Shown: positions 46,676 through 55,843, counted from the stretch's first letter. The stretch is 64,000 bases of DNA from Franzmannia qiaohouensis (GCF_031451695.1 NZ_JARWAM010000001.1:248001-312000), one strand, 5' to 3'. The notes: generated from the sequence alone by a model not told the origin. A program made the numbers and translations.

Positions 46676-46932
46676 CATAAATTTACAAACTGAAATGTGC
46701 TTTTATATCAATGCTATAGCGAGGTAATCGAGGCGAGTCGTGGGAATAATATAGGGACGTTGAGGGCTATGTCGGCGGTAAAATGCGCAACAGGTTTACA
46801 CTTAATCACCGAACATATAGAACAAGAATAAAAGCGCTTTTATCACAGAGTGTTAGCGCAGTTGACAGCGTATCAGAGTTGATACACATCGGCATAATTG
46901 CCGCAAGGCAGACGTCCAACGATGCAACATCG
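46676..46932. promoter_or_regulatory. AT-rich region upstream of the sigma-54 promoter
   Basis: These 257 bases, plus the leader at 46547-46659, make a 386-base gap. This is where enhancer sites for the two nearby sigma-54 activators would be expected (80-250 bases from the promoter). It is AT-rich (for example AAATTTACAAACTG and AAAAGCGCTTTT, the latter a 12-base palindrome at about 46828-46839). A reading frame starting 46783 has no ribosome-binding site and looks spurious. Confidence 0.4.
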
Positions 46933-48504
46933 TCAGCCTTCCAGCACACCAACCTTGGCCTGGATCAGACTCACCAGGGTCTCGGTAGCATCGTCGGCGG
47001 TGGTATCGAGATGAATCAGGTGACGGCGCTCGTCGTCACCAAATGGTTCCAGGCTGGCCAGCTGGCGTTCTAGCACGGCAAGGCTCGCTTCTGACGGATC
47101 GCCACCGCGCCGAGCACGCTTTTCAATACGCCGCCGCAGCGTCGCCTCGTCGGCCTCGAAGCTCACCGTCAACAGCGGCAGGCCGCGGCCTTCCGCTTCC
47201 CAGCCGAGCATATCGCGCTGCCAGCGTCTCAGGCAGGTGGCATCGATGCACACCGGAAGCCCCGACTCCAGCAGCAGGCCGACGAGCTTGGCAAGTCGCT
47301 GATAGGTTCGCTGAGTGGCTGCTGGAGTATAGATATCCACACCCTGTTGCCGGCTATCCGCCTGTGGATGAAATCCGAACAGGCGCTTGCGCTCGACGTC
47401 GGATCGCAGCCGTACGCCGCCCAGCCGGCGAATGACCTCGCCGGTGAAGCGACTCTTGCCGCTCCCCGACACCCCGACGCCAATCAGCAGATAAGGAAAG
47501 CAAAAGCGGGCATAGCCGTCGGCCAGACGCAGATAGCGGCGACACTCCAGCAGTGCCAGCTGCTGCTCATCCGGATCGCCTGACTGGCGATAGCGAATCG
47601 CCGCCACCTTGGCCATGACCAGCGCACGGTAGAGTTTGTAGTAGGCAAGCACCCGTGCCAGTCCGTAGTCGCCCGAGAGTTCCAGGTAGCGATTCAGCGC
47701 ATGCCGGGCGAGGGACTCTTCACCGCGCGCCTCGAGATCCATCAGCAGGAATGCCAGGTCGCAGGCCACGTCGTTCCAGCGCAGTTCGTCATTGAACTCG
47801 ATGCCGTCGAACAGTAGCGCGCGGCCCTCGTGATGGACCGCATTGCCCAGGTGGATATCGCCATGGGTCTCGCGCACGAAGCCGTCGCGGTGGCGTGCCG
47901 TGAATACCTCCTGCAGCCGGCCGAAGGCCTCATTGGCCAACGTCTCGAGAGCGGCCAGATACGCCAGGTCGTGGTCGTCGTCGAGGCGCTCGCGAATCAG
48001 CTCGAATTCCCGCGACATGATCGAGGCGGTCGACGCGGCGCTGCCAAGCAGGCTATCCGCGGCCACCGGGGCGGCCCGTTCGTGAAAATCGACCAGTTGA
48101 TCGATGAGGTCGTCGATCAGCTCCTGGGAGAGCTCGCCGCTGGCCTGCAGATGGCTGAACAGCTGACGATTGCTGAACTGGCGCATCTTTACGGCGTACT
48201 CGAAGGGCGCGCTCTGATCATTGATGCGTGGGGCCTCGGGAGACCCGGAGATCGGCACCGCGGCAACGTAGAGGTTGGGCGCCAGACGACGATTGAGACG
48301 CACCTCCTGTTCGCACAGTGCGCGCCGCTTGGCCAGCGTGGAGAAGTCCAGGAAGCTGCCGAAATCGAGCGGCTTCTTGATCTTGTAGGCAAACTCGCCG
48401 GTCAGCAGAATCCACGAGATATGCGTCTCGTGGACCTCCACCGACGCCACGGGGTGGTCATAACCACTCGGCGACCTGAGCGCCTCGATCAGCGTTTTAC
48501 TCAC
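46933..48504 (-). CDS. bifunctional phosphotransferase (APH-like) / P-loop kinase fusion
   Basis: A 523-residue two-domain protein. The N-terminal APH-like kinase (about 20-330) shows WILLTGEFAYKIKKPLDFG (about 31-49), the catalytic loop THGDIHLGNAVHHEG (about 213-227) and LLFDGIEFNDELRWNDVACD. The C-terminal AAA/zeta-type P-loop kinase (about 340-515) shows GVGVSGSGKSRFTGEVIRRL, CIDATCLRRWQRD and a GGDPSEASLAVLERQL segment. The start is a GTG at 48504 with GAGGGGATCCAGG upstream. Substrate unknown; proteins of this fusion type are common in proteobacteria and often annotated as aminoglycoside kinases without evidence. Confidence 0.85.
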   Translation of the reverse strand: MSKTLIEALRSPSGYDHPVASVEVHETHISWILLTGEFAYKIKKPLDFGSFLDFSTLAKRRALCEQEVRLNRRLAPNLYVAAVPISGSPEAPRINDQSAPFEYAVKMRQFSNRQLFSHLQASGELSQELIDDLIDQLVDFHERAAPVAADSLLGSAASTASIMSREFELIRERLDDDHDLAYLAALETLANEAFGRLQEVFTARHRDGFVRETHGDIHLGNAVHHEGRALLFDGIEFNDELRWNDVACDLAFLLMDLEARGEESLARHALNRYLELSGDYGLARVLAYYKLYRALVMAKVAAIRYRQSGDPDEQQLALLECRRYLRLADGYARFCFPYLLIGVGVSGSGKSRFTGEVIRRLGGVRLRSDVERKRLFGFHPQADSRQQGVDIYTPAATQRTYQRLAKLVGLLLESGLPVCIDATCLRRWQRDMLGWEAEGRGLPLLTVSFEADEATLRRRIEKRARRGGDPSEASLAVLERQLASLEPFGDDERRHLIHLDTTADDATETLVSLIQAKVGVLEG

Positions 48505-48535
48505 CCTGGATCCCCTCGGTACAAGACCTCAAGTG

Positions 48536-49828
48536 TCAGGTGGCCCGCGCCATGAGCGCAAACGCCCGCTCGGCGGCATCCAGCGTTGCCTGGATGTCCT
48601 CCGCAGTATGCGCACTCGACATGAAACCGGCTTCGTACGCGGATGGCGCCAGATAAACGCCCTCATCGAGCATCGCCGAGAAGAAGCGGCGGAAGGCATC
48701 GGCATCGCAGGCTGTCGCCTGGGCGAAGTTATCGACCCGGGACTGGCCGGTGAAGAAGACCCCGAACATGCCCCCGGCACGCTGGGTAATCATCGCTACG
48801 CCAGCGGCCTCGGCGCGGGCCTCGAGCCCGCTGCACAGGGTCTCGACACGCTGCGCCAGGGCGTCGTGAAAGCCCGGCTCACGCAGCTTGGTGAGTAGCG
48901 CGATGCCGGCGGCCATGGCCAGCGGATTGCCGGCCAGGGTGCCGGCCTGATAGACCGGTCCCAGCGGTGAAATATGCGACATGATCTCGCGCTTGCCGCC
49001 GAAGGCACCCACCGGCATGCCACCGCCGACGATCTTGCCCAGGCAGGTCAGGTCGGGGGTCACCCCGTAGTGGGCCTGGGCGCCGCCCAGCGCCACGCGA
49101 AACCCGGTCATCACTTCATCGAAGATCAGTACGCTAGCGTGCTGGTCGCAGACCCGACGCAGTCCCTCGAGGAACCCAGGCTGCGGCGGTATGCAGTTCA
49201 TGTTGCCGGCCACCGGCTCGACGATGATGCAGGCTACCTGGTCGCCGATCTCCTCGAAGCAGGCCTCCAGCGCATCGAGGTCGTTGTGGGGCAGGGTCAC
49301 GGTATGTTCGGCCAGCGCCGCCGGTACCCCGGGGGAGCTCGGTTCGCCGTGGGTCAACGCGCCGGAGCCGGCCTTGACCAGCAGCGAGTCGGAGTGGCCG
49401 TGATAGTTACCTTCGAACTTGACGATCTTGTCGCGGCCGGTGAAGCCGCGTGCCAGGCGAATCGCCGACATGGTGGCCTCGGTGCCCGAGTTGACCATGC
49501 GCACCAGCTCGATGCTGGGAATGATCTCGCAGATCAGCTCCGCCATGCTGGTCTCGATGGCGGTGGGCGTGCCGAAGGAGAGGCCGTGGTCGAGTTTGTC
49601 ACGCACCGCGCCGAGCACCTCCGGGTCGGCGTGGCCGGTGATCATCGGCCCCCAGGAGCCGACATAGTCGACGTAGCGCTGGCCTTCGACGTCGAACAGG
49701 TAGGCGCCCTGAGCGCGCTCGATGAACACCGGCGGCCGATGCAGCCCCTTGAAGGCACGCACCGGTGAATTGACGCCACCGGGGATATGGCGACAGGCCC
49801 GTTCGAAGAGCTCGGCAGAAGTGGTCAT
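48536..49828 (-). CDS. hemL: glutamate-1-semialdehyde 2,1-aminomutase
   Basis: The PLP enzyme that makes 5-aminolevulinate for heme. The 430 residues include SELFERA-like SAELFERACRHIPGGVNSPV at the start (about 3-22), VNSGTEATMSAIRLARG (PLP phosphate contact, about 118), FEGNYHGHSD, LIFDEVMTGFRV (Asp to the PLP ring) and the Schiff-base lysine in LTCLGKIVGGGMPVGAFGG. The ATG at 49828 is chosen because it gives the family N-terminus. Upstream lie three DnaA-box-like sites, an unusual setting for hemL. Confidence 0.97.
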   Translation of the reverse strand: MTTSAELFERACRHIPGGVNSPVRAFKGLHRPPVFIERAQGAYLFDVEGQRYVDYVGSWGPMITGHADPEVLGAVRDKLDHGLSFGTPTAIETSMAELICEIIPSIELVRMVNSGTEATMSAIRLARGFTGRDKIVKFEGNYHGHSDSLLVKAGSGALTHGEPSSPGVPAALAEHTVTLPHNDLDALEACFEEIGDQVACIIVEPVAGNMNCIPPQPGFLEGLRRVCDQHASVLIFDEVMTGFRVALGGAQAHYGVTPDLTCLGKIVGGGMPVGAFGGKREIMSHISPLGPVYQAGTLAGNPLAMAAGIALLTKLREPGFHDALAQRVETLCSGLEARAEAAGVAMITQRAGGMFGVFFTGQSRVDNFAQATACDADAFRRFFSAMLDEGVYLAPSAYEAGFMSSAHTAEDIQATLDAAERAFALMARAT

Positions 49829-49855
49829 GGCAATCTCTCGGCAGTCAAAAGTGTC

Positions 49856-49910
49856 TGTGGATAACTCTCTGGACAGTGCGGATAACTCTCTCTGCACTAC
49901 CTGTGGATAA
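49856..49910 (-). promoter_or_regulatory. three DnaA-box-like sites upstream of hemL
   Basis: On the minus strand two perfect TTATCCACA 9-mers (49856-49864 and 49902-49910) flank a one-mismatch TTATCCGCA (49877-49885). The first two centres are 21 bases apart, and GATAACTCTCT is repeated after both. They fill most of the 84-base thiE-hemL gap. Confidence 0.75.
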
Positions 49911-49912
49911 TA

Positions 49913-50575
49913 TTACGGCGATAGCGCGGCGAGCTGCCGGTTCAGCCGACGCACCCTGGCCTCGACGTCGCTGCCGCCGAACACCGCCTCGACGCTGGCG
50001 AGCAGATCGGCGCCGGCGCGCCGCGCGCTGGCGGCGGAGTGTTCGTTGATGCCGCCGATCGCCACCCGCGGCAGCCCCAGGTGGGCCGCCTGGGCCAGCA
50101 GTGCCAGCGGCGCCGGCGGCGCATCGGGCTTGGTGCGCGAGGCAAAAAAACGCCCGAAAGCGACATAACTGACACCCTCGACCCTGGCCCGCTCGGCAAG
50201 TTCAAGGCTCGCATGGCAGGTGGCGCCGATCAGCGCTTCGCCACCCAGCCGCTGTCTGGCCTCGGCCAGCTCGCCGTCGCTCTGTCCCAGGTGCAAACCC
50301 ACGCCCGCGAAGCCAGCATCGCGCAGCCTCAGGGCCAAGCCAGTGTCATCGTTGATGATCAACGGCACCGCATGTTCCTGGCACAGGCTGGCCAGCGCCG
50401 CGGCCTGGCGCCAGCGACGCGCATCATCGCCGGACTTGTCTCGATACTGCAACAGCGCCAGCCCACCGCGCAAGGCGGCATCGCAGGCGTTCAGCAGGGT
50501 GCGGTCATCGGGCAGCAGGGTAGCGTCGGTGATCGCATAGAGGCCGCGCTGCCAGGCCATCGAGTCAGTCGTCAT
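49913..50575 (-). CDS. thiE: thiamine-phosphate synthase
   Basis: It joins HMP-pyrophosphate and thiazole phosphate to thiamine phosphate. The 220 residues form a TIM barrel with GLYAITDATLLPDD at the start, LLQYRDKSGDDARR (about 41-54), LIINDDTGLALRLRDAGFAG (about 72-91), GVGLHLGQSDG and GATCHASLELAERA. The GPxFxTxTK loop is here FGRFFASRTKPDAPP. The C-terminal VAIGGIN binds phosphate. The start lies inside the thiD end (11-base overlap). Confidence 0.95.
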   Translation of the reverse strand: MTTDSMAWQRGLYAITDATLLPDDRTLLNACDAALRGGLALLQYRDKSGDDARRWRQAAALASLCQEHAVPLIINDDTGLALRLRDAGFAGVGLHLGQSDGELAEARQRLGGEALIGATCHASLELAERARVEGVSYVAFGRFFASRTKPDAPPAPLALLAQAAHLGLPRVAIGGINEHSAASARRAGADLLASVEAVFGGSDVEARVRRLNRQLAALSP

Positions 50576-51428
50576 ATCGATCGCTCCAGGCTGGATGGCG
50601 CCATAACCGCCGCGGCAGCGCCTGGCCCTCAGGGCGCTGTGGGGCGGGCAACCAGCCGTGTTCGAGGCTCTCCCAGGTATAGCGCTGGGCCTGCTCGCAG
50701 GCCGGCATCAGCCGCTCGCCGCAGGCCAGTCGCGCCGCCAGCGCCGCCGCCAGGGTACAGCCGGAACCGTGGAAGCGTCCCGGCAATCGTGGCCAGTGCC
50801 ACTGACGCCCCTCGTCCGGGGTATGCAGGGTGTGGATAACCTGGCGCCGGTCGCTGCCAGGCAGCGGATCGTCGGTGGCGGTGACCAGCACCGCCTGGCA
50901 GCCCAGCGACAGCAGCTCGATGGCACGATCGGTATCGCTGAGCAAGTCGCCACTGGCCAGGCGCGCGAGTTCGGAGCGATTGGGGGTAATGATATCCACC
51001 AGCGGCAGTAGCCGCTCGCGGAACGCATCGCGCAGTTCCAGGCTGGATAGCTCGCGACCGCCGCCGGCCTTGAGCACCGGGTCCATCACCAGCGGCACGC
51101 CGGGGTAACGACGCACGATATCCACCACCGCATCGAGGCTCTCGAGGCTCGCCACCAGACCGACCTTGATCGCCGCCACCGAGAATTCATCGAGTGCCGC
51201 AGCCATGTTGCGCATGGCATCCGGGTCGCAGGGCATCACCGTCGTAACATCGGCACTGCTCTGCACCGTCAACGCAGTGGCAATCGTCAGCGGCCAGGCG
51301 CCACAGGCGCCGATCGCTTCGGCATCGGCAACCAGCCCGGCTCCACCGGTAGGATCATGACCGGCCATTACCAGCACTGCCGGCAGCTGGCGGTTGGCTA
51401 CTCGCGGCGCATGAGTGGCATCCATCAA
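50565..51428 (-). CDS. thiD: hydroxymethylpyrimidine/phosphomethylpyrimidine kinase
   Basis: It phosphorylates HMP and HMP-P for ThiE. The 287 residues of the ribokinase fold show LVMAGHDPTGGAGLVADAEA (about 19-38), AIKVGLVAS, VPLVMDPVLKAGGGREL and DIITPNRSELARLA, and the anion-hole loop RFHGSGCTLAAALAARLACG. Its stop overlaps thiE and its start overlaps the hemJ stop by 4 bases, giving a hemJ-thiD-thiE-hemL order. Confidence 0.95.
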   Translation of the reverse strand: MMDATHAPRVANRQLPAVLVMAGHDPTGGAGLVADAEAIGACGAWPLTIATALTVQSSADVTTVMPCDPDAMRNMAAALDEFSVAAIKVGLVASLESLDAVVDIVRRYPGVPLVMDPVLKAGGGRELSSLELRDAFRERLLPLVDIITPNRSELARLASGDLLSDTDRAIELLSLGCQAVLVTATDDPLPGSDRRQVIHTLHTPDEGRQWHWPRLPGRFHGSGCTLAAALAARLACGERLMPACEQAQRYTWESLEHGWLPAPQRPEGQALPRRLWRHPAWSDRYDD

Positions 51429-51856
51429 AACGGCTTGACCACGGCCAGTACCACGATGATCAGCAGCGCGATCACCGGCGCCTCATTGAACCAGCGGAAG
51501 AACACATGGGACTTTTCGCAGCGCGCCGCGGCAAGCTGCTTCATATACATCAGGCACACATGGTGATAACCGACCAGCAGTACCACCAGCAGCAGCTTGA
51601 CGTGCATCCATCCCTGGCCCATCCACGCTGGTACCAGTGCCAGCAGCCAGATACCGAACCCCAGCACGGCGATCATCGACGGCAGCATGATGCCACGGTA
51701 GAGCTTGCGCTCCATGACCAGGAAATAGTCGATGGCCTGCTGGTCGCCGTTGTCCCGCGCCGTGGCGTGATAGACGAACAGCCGCGGCAGATAGAACATC
51801 GCCGCAAACCAGGTGACGATGGCGATCAGGTGCAGCGCCTTGATCCACAAATACAT
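51425..51856 (-). CDS. hemJ: protoporphyrinogen oxidase HemJ
   Basis: A 143-residue inner-membrane protein with four transmembrane helices that oxidises protoporphyrinogen IX. The N-terminus MYLWIKALHLIAIVTWFAAM contains the conserved His (KALHLIA), followed by FYLPRLFVYHA and WMHVKLLLVVLLVGYHHVCL. HVFFRWFNEAPVIALLIIVV closes the fold. AAGGAG is close to the ATG at 51856. A longer frame to 51889 adds 11 residues without support. Two heme genes (hemJ, hemL) share this transcription unit. Confidence 0.93.
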   Translation of the reverse strand: MYLWIKALHLIAIVTWFAAMFYLPRLFVYHATARDNGDQQAIDYFLVMERKLYRGIMLPSMIAVLGFGIWLLALVPAWMGQGWMHVKLLLVVLLVGYHHVCLMYMKQLAAARCEKSHVFFRWFNEAPVIALLIIVVLAVVKPF

Positions 51857-51892
51857 GCAGGCTCCTTGGACAGGACCGCCTCGCCGCAACGC

Positions 51893-53644
51893 TCAGCGAC
51901 GATAGCGATAGTAGGTTTCGATGGCGTCGCGGGTGATGATACCGGAAATTCGCGGGCCCTTCGGCCGTCGGTTGCTCTCGACATAGAGGGCATCCACCGA
52001 GTGGTCGTTGAGCAGGTCGAAGGCCTCGCTGAGCGTGGCCTGGAGATGAATCGCCGCCATTTCCAGGCGCTGGCCCGGTACTTCGAGCAGATCGAGCCGC
52101 TGCTCGGCGTTCCACAGCGTATCGTCATTCATCGCCCGGGCCAGATCGGCGGCCTTGAGTGCCAGGGTCGGCTTGTCGTCGCTGGAGCGCAGGATTACCA
52201 GCCATAGCGGCTTGCCGGCGAGCAGCATGCGCGCCTCGTCGCGCCCGACCCAGCGCAGCGTGGTGGCCACGTTGCGCTCCATCACCGCCGGTACCGAGAC
52301 CCGCGACAGCGCCTGCATCAACGGCTGCTGCAGCGGATGCAGGCCGTGGCGAGTCACGGCGATGAAGAAGCCGTCGCAGCGACACAGCTGGCGGGCGGTC
52401 AGCCCCGACACGACTACCACCAGCATACCTGGCAGGATGATATTAGGGTTGTGGGTCAGCTCGAGCAGGGCCATCAGCGCCGCCAGCGGCGCCTGCAGCA
52501 CGGCACCCATCATTGCCGCCATGCCCAGCATGGCATACAGCGCCGGGTCGGCGGAGGTACCGGGCCACAGCCAGTGGCCGAGCATACCGCTCAAGGCACC
52601 CGCGGCAGCGCCCACCACCAGCACCGGTCCGATGATACCAATCGGCACGCCGCAGGCCACGGTGAAAGCCGTCAATATCAGCTTGGCCAGTACCAGCGCC
52701 AGCAGCACGTCCACCGTCAGGTTGCCGTTGAGTGCGGCCTCGAGGCTGTCATAGCCGATACCCTGCACCTCCGGGTACCACAGGGCCACGGCCCCGGTCA
52801 CCATGCCAACCGCCGTCAGCCGCTGCCACCAGGGCCAGCGGGTAAGGAACTCTCCGCTGCGCGCAACGTGGATGAACAGCCCGGCCAGCAGCCCGATGCC
52901 CACCGCCGTGACCACGATCCAGGGCAGATTGAACAGCGAGTCAAGGGTGACGCTGGGCACCTGGAAGGCCGGCTCCGAGCCATACACCAGCTGCGCAATC
53001 AGCGCGCCCATGGTCGAAGCCAGGATCACCGGCATGAAGCCGGCAATGGTGTACTCCATCATCACCACTTCCATGGCGAAGATGACCCCGGCAATCGGGG
53101 TATTGAAGGAGGCGGAGATACCCGCCGCGGTTCCGCAGGCGACCAACACCCGCAGGCTGTTGTGCGGCAGACGCAGCTGCTGGCCGATGCCGCTGGAGGC
53201 CGCCGCACCGAGATGAATGGCCGGGCCCTCACGGCCGGCGGAGAGCCCACCGAGCACCGCGACGATTCCCACCCACCACTGATTCAGCCAGTTGCGCAGC
53301 GGAAAGCGCCCCTGGTGGTAGGTGAGGCGCTCGATCACGTGGCCGACGCCAAGCTTGCGGGCCGTCAGTGGCTGACGGCCCAGCCACAGGCCGATCAGCG
53401 TCACCGCCAGCAGCGGCAGTAGCCCCCGCGCCCAGGGCGGCAGCGCCTCGAAGGCTTCATGGTCGCCGCCGGGCATCAAGACCAGCCCGCCCAGGTCGAG
53501 CAGCAAGCGAAAGCCGACCATCAGCGCACCGGTGACCACCCCAGAAACCAGCCCCAGCACGCATAGCTGGGGCAGCGCGTCGACATTGGCCAATTGACGT
53601 CGGAAACGCTCGAGGCTCAGATCGGGCAAACGCAGGCGCGGCAA
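51893..53644 (-). CDS. ClC family chloride channel/transporter with CBS domains
   Basis: A 583-residue membrane protein of the CLC fold with about ten hydrophobic helices (about 25-440) and a C-terminal regulatory region with two CBS-type motifs (about 450-583). The GREGPAIHLGAA signature, including the gating Glu, is present near 142-153. The usual GSGIP selectivity stretch reads GVGHVIE, and GxFxP reads GIIGPVLVV, so chloride selectivity is not certain. The start is a TTG at 53644 with AGGAG 6 bases upstream. It is 36 bases from hemJ, divergent from erpA. Confidence 0.88.
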   Translation of the reverse strand: MPRLRLPDLSLERFRRQLANVDALPQLCVLGLVSGVVTGALMVGFRLLLDLGGLVLMPGGDHEAFEALPPWARGLLPLLAVTLIGLWLGRQPLTARKLGVGHVIERLTYHQGRFPLRNWLNQWWVGIVAVLGGLSAGREGPAIHLGAAASSGIGQQLRLPHNSLRVLVACGTAAGISASFNTPIAGVIFAMEVVMMEYTIAGFMPVILASTMGALIAQLVYGSEPAFQVPSVTLDSLFNLPWIVVTAVGIGLLAGLFIHVARSGEFLTRWPWWQRLTAVGMVTGAVALWYPEVQGIGYDSLEAALNGNLTVDVLLALVLAKLILTAFTVACGVPIGIIGPVLVVGAAAGALSGMLGHWLWPGTSADPALYAMLGMAAMMGAVLQAPLAALMALLELTHNPNIILPGMLVVVVSGLTARQLCRCDGFFIAVTRHGLHPLQQPLMQALSRVSVPAVMERNVATTLRWVGRDEARMLLAGKPLWLVILRSSDDKPTLALKAADLARAMNDDTLWNAEQRLDLLEVPGQRLEMAAIHLQATLSEAFDLLNDHSVDALYVESNRRPKGPRISGIITRDAIETYYRYRR

Positions 53645-53761
53645 AGGCTGACTCCTGTCGGCGGGTCGAGTAGCCCATCACTGCGGCCACTGACATCTGG
53701 TGGATGCCTTCAGCATACAATAGCCAGGCGTCGCGCCAACCCACGCGGCGATCACGAAAAG

Positions 53762-53791
53762 TTGACCCTTTTGCTAGGGATTGCCGATAAT
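53762..53791 (+). promoter_or_regulatory. sigma-70 promoter of erpA
   Basis: TTGACC (53762-53767), an 18-base spacer and GATAAT (53786-53791), about 50 bases before erpA. Confidence 0.65.
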
Positions 53792-53839
53792 AGGTGGTTG
53801 TCTGGTAATTTTATCCACCCATGGCTCAGGAGCTCATCC

Positions 53840-54193
53840 ATGAGCAGTGCCGAATCCTTCGTTCCGCGCCCGATGTTTCTCAGCGACAGCGCCCAGGCAC
53901 GCCTGCGTGAGCTGATTAGCGAAGAGGGCAACCCGACGCTCAAGCTGCGCGTCTACGTGACGGGCGGTGGCTGCTCGGGTTTCCAGTACGGTTTCGATTT
54001 CGCCGATAACGTCGCCGACGACGATACCCTGATCGACTACGACGACGTGGCAATGATCGTCGACCCGCTCTCCTACCAGTATCTGGTCGGCTCCACCGTC
54101 GACTTCGAACGCGGCCTGGCCGGTGCCCGCTTTGTGATTCAGAACCCCAATGCCACCACGACCTGCGGCTGCGGTGCCTCCTTCATGGTCTGA
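53840..54193 (+). CDS. erpA: iron-sulfur cluster insertion protein ErpA
   Basis: An A-type carrier of 117 residues that delivers [4Fe-4S] clusters, for example to isoprenoid enzymes. The three conserved Cys are in VTGGGCSGFQYGF (about 41-53) and the C-terminal CGCGASFMV. AGGAG precedes the ATG at 53840 by 8 bases. Upstream in-frame sequence overlaps the divergent clc gene and is not family-like. Confidence 0.96.
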   Translation: MSSAESFVPRPMFLSDSAQARLRELISEEGNPTLKLRVYVTGGGCSGFQYGFDFADNVADDDTLIDYDDVAMIVDPLSYQYLVGSTVDFERGLAGARFVIQNPNATTTCGCGASFMV

Positions 54194-54295
54194 GCAGCCG
54201 CTCAGCACGATCTACTGTTGCTTGACGCTTCCCCATTATCTCGCCATGGTTTAACGGCGTGTTCCATAAATAATCGTTCTACAATGGGGAACCCT

Positions 54296-55081
54296 ATGCA
54301 TCGTAATTCGCTAGATCGCTACCTCTCCCGAACCGCGCTGAGCGCAGCCGTTGCCTTGGGTCTCGGTGTTTCCGGCGCCGCCTTCGCCGACCTGCCAAGC
54401 GTCAACGTGGTGACCGACCCAAGCTTCGTGCCCTTCGAAATGATGGATCCGGATACCGGCGAGATGGTCGGCTTCGACATGGACATCATCAACGAGGTCG
54501 CCGAACGCGCCGGATTCGAGGTCAACCTCACCACCATGGAGTTTGCCGGCATCATCCCCGCCGTGCAGACCGGTAACCAGGAGATCGCCATCGCCGGGGT
54601 GACGATCACCGAAGAGCGCGCCGAGATCGTCGATTTCTCCGATCCCTACTACGATAGCGGCCTGCAGATCATCGTCCGCGCCGACAACGATGACGTCGAG
54701 ACCATCGAGGATCTCGAAGGCATGAGCATCGCCACCCGGATCGGCTCCACCAGCTACGACTATCTGCAGGAAACCCTCGGCGACAGTGCCGATATCACGC
54801 CCTACCCAGGCAACAGCGACATGTACATGGCACTGCTCGGCGGCAACGTCGATGCCGCCTTCTACGATGCGCCCAACGTCGCCTACTTCTCCCAGACCCG
54901 CGGCGAAGGGCGTACCAAGGTGGTAGGTCCGCTCTACGAAGGCCAGCAGTACGGCATCGTCTTCCACAAGGGCAGCGAGTGGGTCGAACCCGCCAACCAG
55001 GCGCTGGCCGAGATGCGCGAAGACGGCACCTACGACGCCATCTATCAAGAGTGGTTCGGCGAATCCCCCGACGCCGACTGA
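54296..55081 (+). CDS. glnH: amino-acid ABC transporter substrate-binding protein, GlnH-like
   Basis: A periplasmic family-3 binding protein of 261 residues. A signal peptide (about 1-31, cut after GAAFA) precedes DLPSVNVVTDPSFVPFEMMD and the SBP signature GFDMDIINEVAERAGFE (about 62-78). VQTGNQEIAIAGVTITEERA and DFSDPYYDSGLQIIV follow. GGGGA lies 6 bases before the ATG at 54296. glnP and glnQ follow on the same strand, so the set forms a complete importer, most likely for glutamine or a related amino acid. Confidence 0.9.
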   Translation: MHRNSLDRYLSRTALSAAVALGLGVSGAAFADLPSVNVVTDPSFVPFEMMDPDTGEMVGFDMDIINEVAERAGFEVNLTTMEFAGIIPAVQTGNQEIAIAGVTITEERAEIVDFSDPYYDSGLQIIVRADNDDVETIEDLEGMSIATRIGSTSYDYLQETLGDSADITPYPGNSDMYMALLGGNVDAAFYDAPNVAYFSQTRGEGRTKVVGPLYEGQQYGIVFHKGSEWVEPANQALAEMREDGTYDAIYQEWFGESPDAD

Positions 55082-55096
55082 TTCTCCCACCAGCCT

Positions 55097-55124
55097 GACG
55101 GGGCCGGGACCACCCGGCCCCGTC
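55097..55124 (+). terminator. strong hairpin between glnH and glnP
   Basis: A perfect 12-bp stem (55097-55108 with 55113-55124) with a four-base loop and no T run. Such intercistronic hairpins usually protect the upstream mRNA and raise binding-protein level over permease. Confidence 0.6.
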
Positions 55125-55161
55125 GACGTTCTACTGCCTGTCCTCAACGGGAGACCCTGAC

Positions 55162-55833
55162 GTGGACCTGACCTTTCAATTCAACTGGTCGGCGGCGTTC
55201 GCCTCGATTCCCTATCTGCTGCCGGGGATCCCCTATACGCTGCTGATCTCCTTCGGCGGACTGGCCATCGGCTTCTTCATCGGCATCTTCTTCGGCCTGC
55301 TGCGCATCAGCCCGCTGCGCTGGCTGCGCTGGCCGGCGATCTTCTATATCGAGGTGTTTCGCGGCACCCCGATCCTGGTGCAGGTGCTATTCATCTTCTA
55401 CGGCCTGCCGCAGCTGCTCGGCGGCCCGATCAACGCCTTGGTCGCCGGCATTGCCGCCATCGCCATCAACTCCGGCGCCTATATATCGGAGATCGTCCGC
55501 GGCGGCGTACAGTCCATCGAACGCGGCCAGCGCGAGGCCTCGCTGTCGCTGGGCCTGTCGCGCACCCAGTCATTCCGCTACATCATCTGGCCCCAGGCGT
55601 TTCGGCGCATGATTCCCCCGCTCGGCAACCAGGGCATCATCAGCATCAAGGACACCTCGCTATTCTCGGTGATCGGTGTCGGTGAGCTGGTACGCCAGGG
55701 ACAGATCTACATCGCCACCACCTTCACCGCTCTGGAGGTCTACTTCATGGTCGCGCTGATGTACCTGGCGATTACCTGGACGCTATCGCTGATCCTGCGC
55801 CAGCTGGAGCGCCGTGGCCTGGTTGGACAATAA
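55162..55833 (+). CDS. glnP: amino-acid ABC transporter permease, GlnP-like
   Basis: A 223-residue inner-membrane permease with five or six helices, working as a dimer with the ATPase. IYFELIRGTP-type element is FYIEVFRGTPILVQVLFIFYG (motif at about 63-83), and the EAA loop is GGVQSIERGQREASLSLGLS (about 115-134). The start is a GTG at 55162 with GGGAG upstream. Confidence 0.9.
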   Translation: MDLTFQFNWSAAFASIPYLLPGIPYTLLISFGGLAIGFFIGIFFGLLRISPLRWLRWPAIFYIEVFRGTPILVQVLFIFYGLPQLLGGPINALVAGIAAIAINSGAYISEIVRGGVQSIERGQREASLSLGLSRTQSFRYIIWPQAFRRMIPPLGNQGIISIKDTSLFSVIGVGELVRQGQIYIATTFTALEVYFMVALMYLAITWTLSLILRQLERRGLVGQ

Positions 55834-55843
55834 GGAGCTACCC

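Noticed and set aside
46783..47073. Reading frame of 96 codons upstream of the glycine-rich operon
   Set aside because: No ribosome-binding site, runs into the antisense of the kinase fusion gene, and sequence composition looks non-coding.
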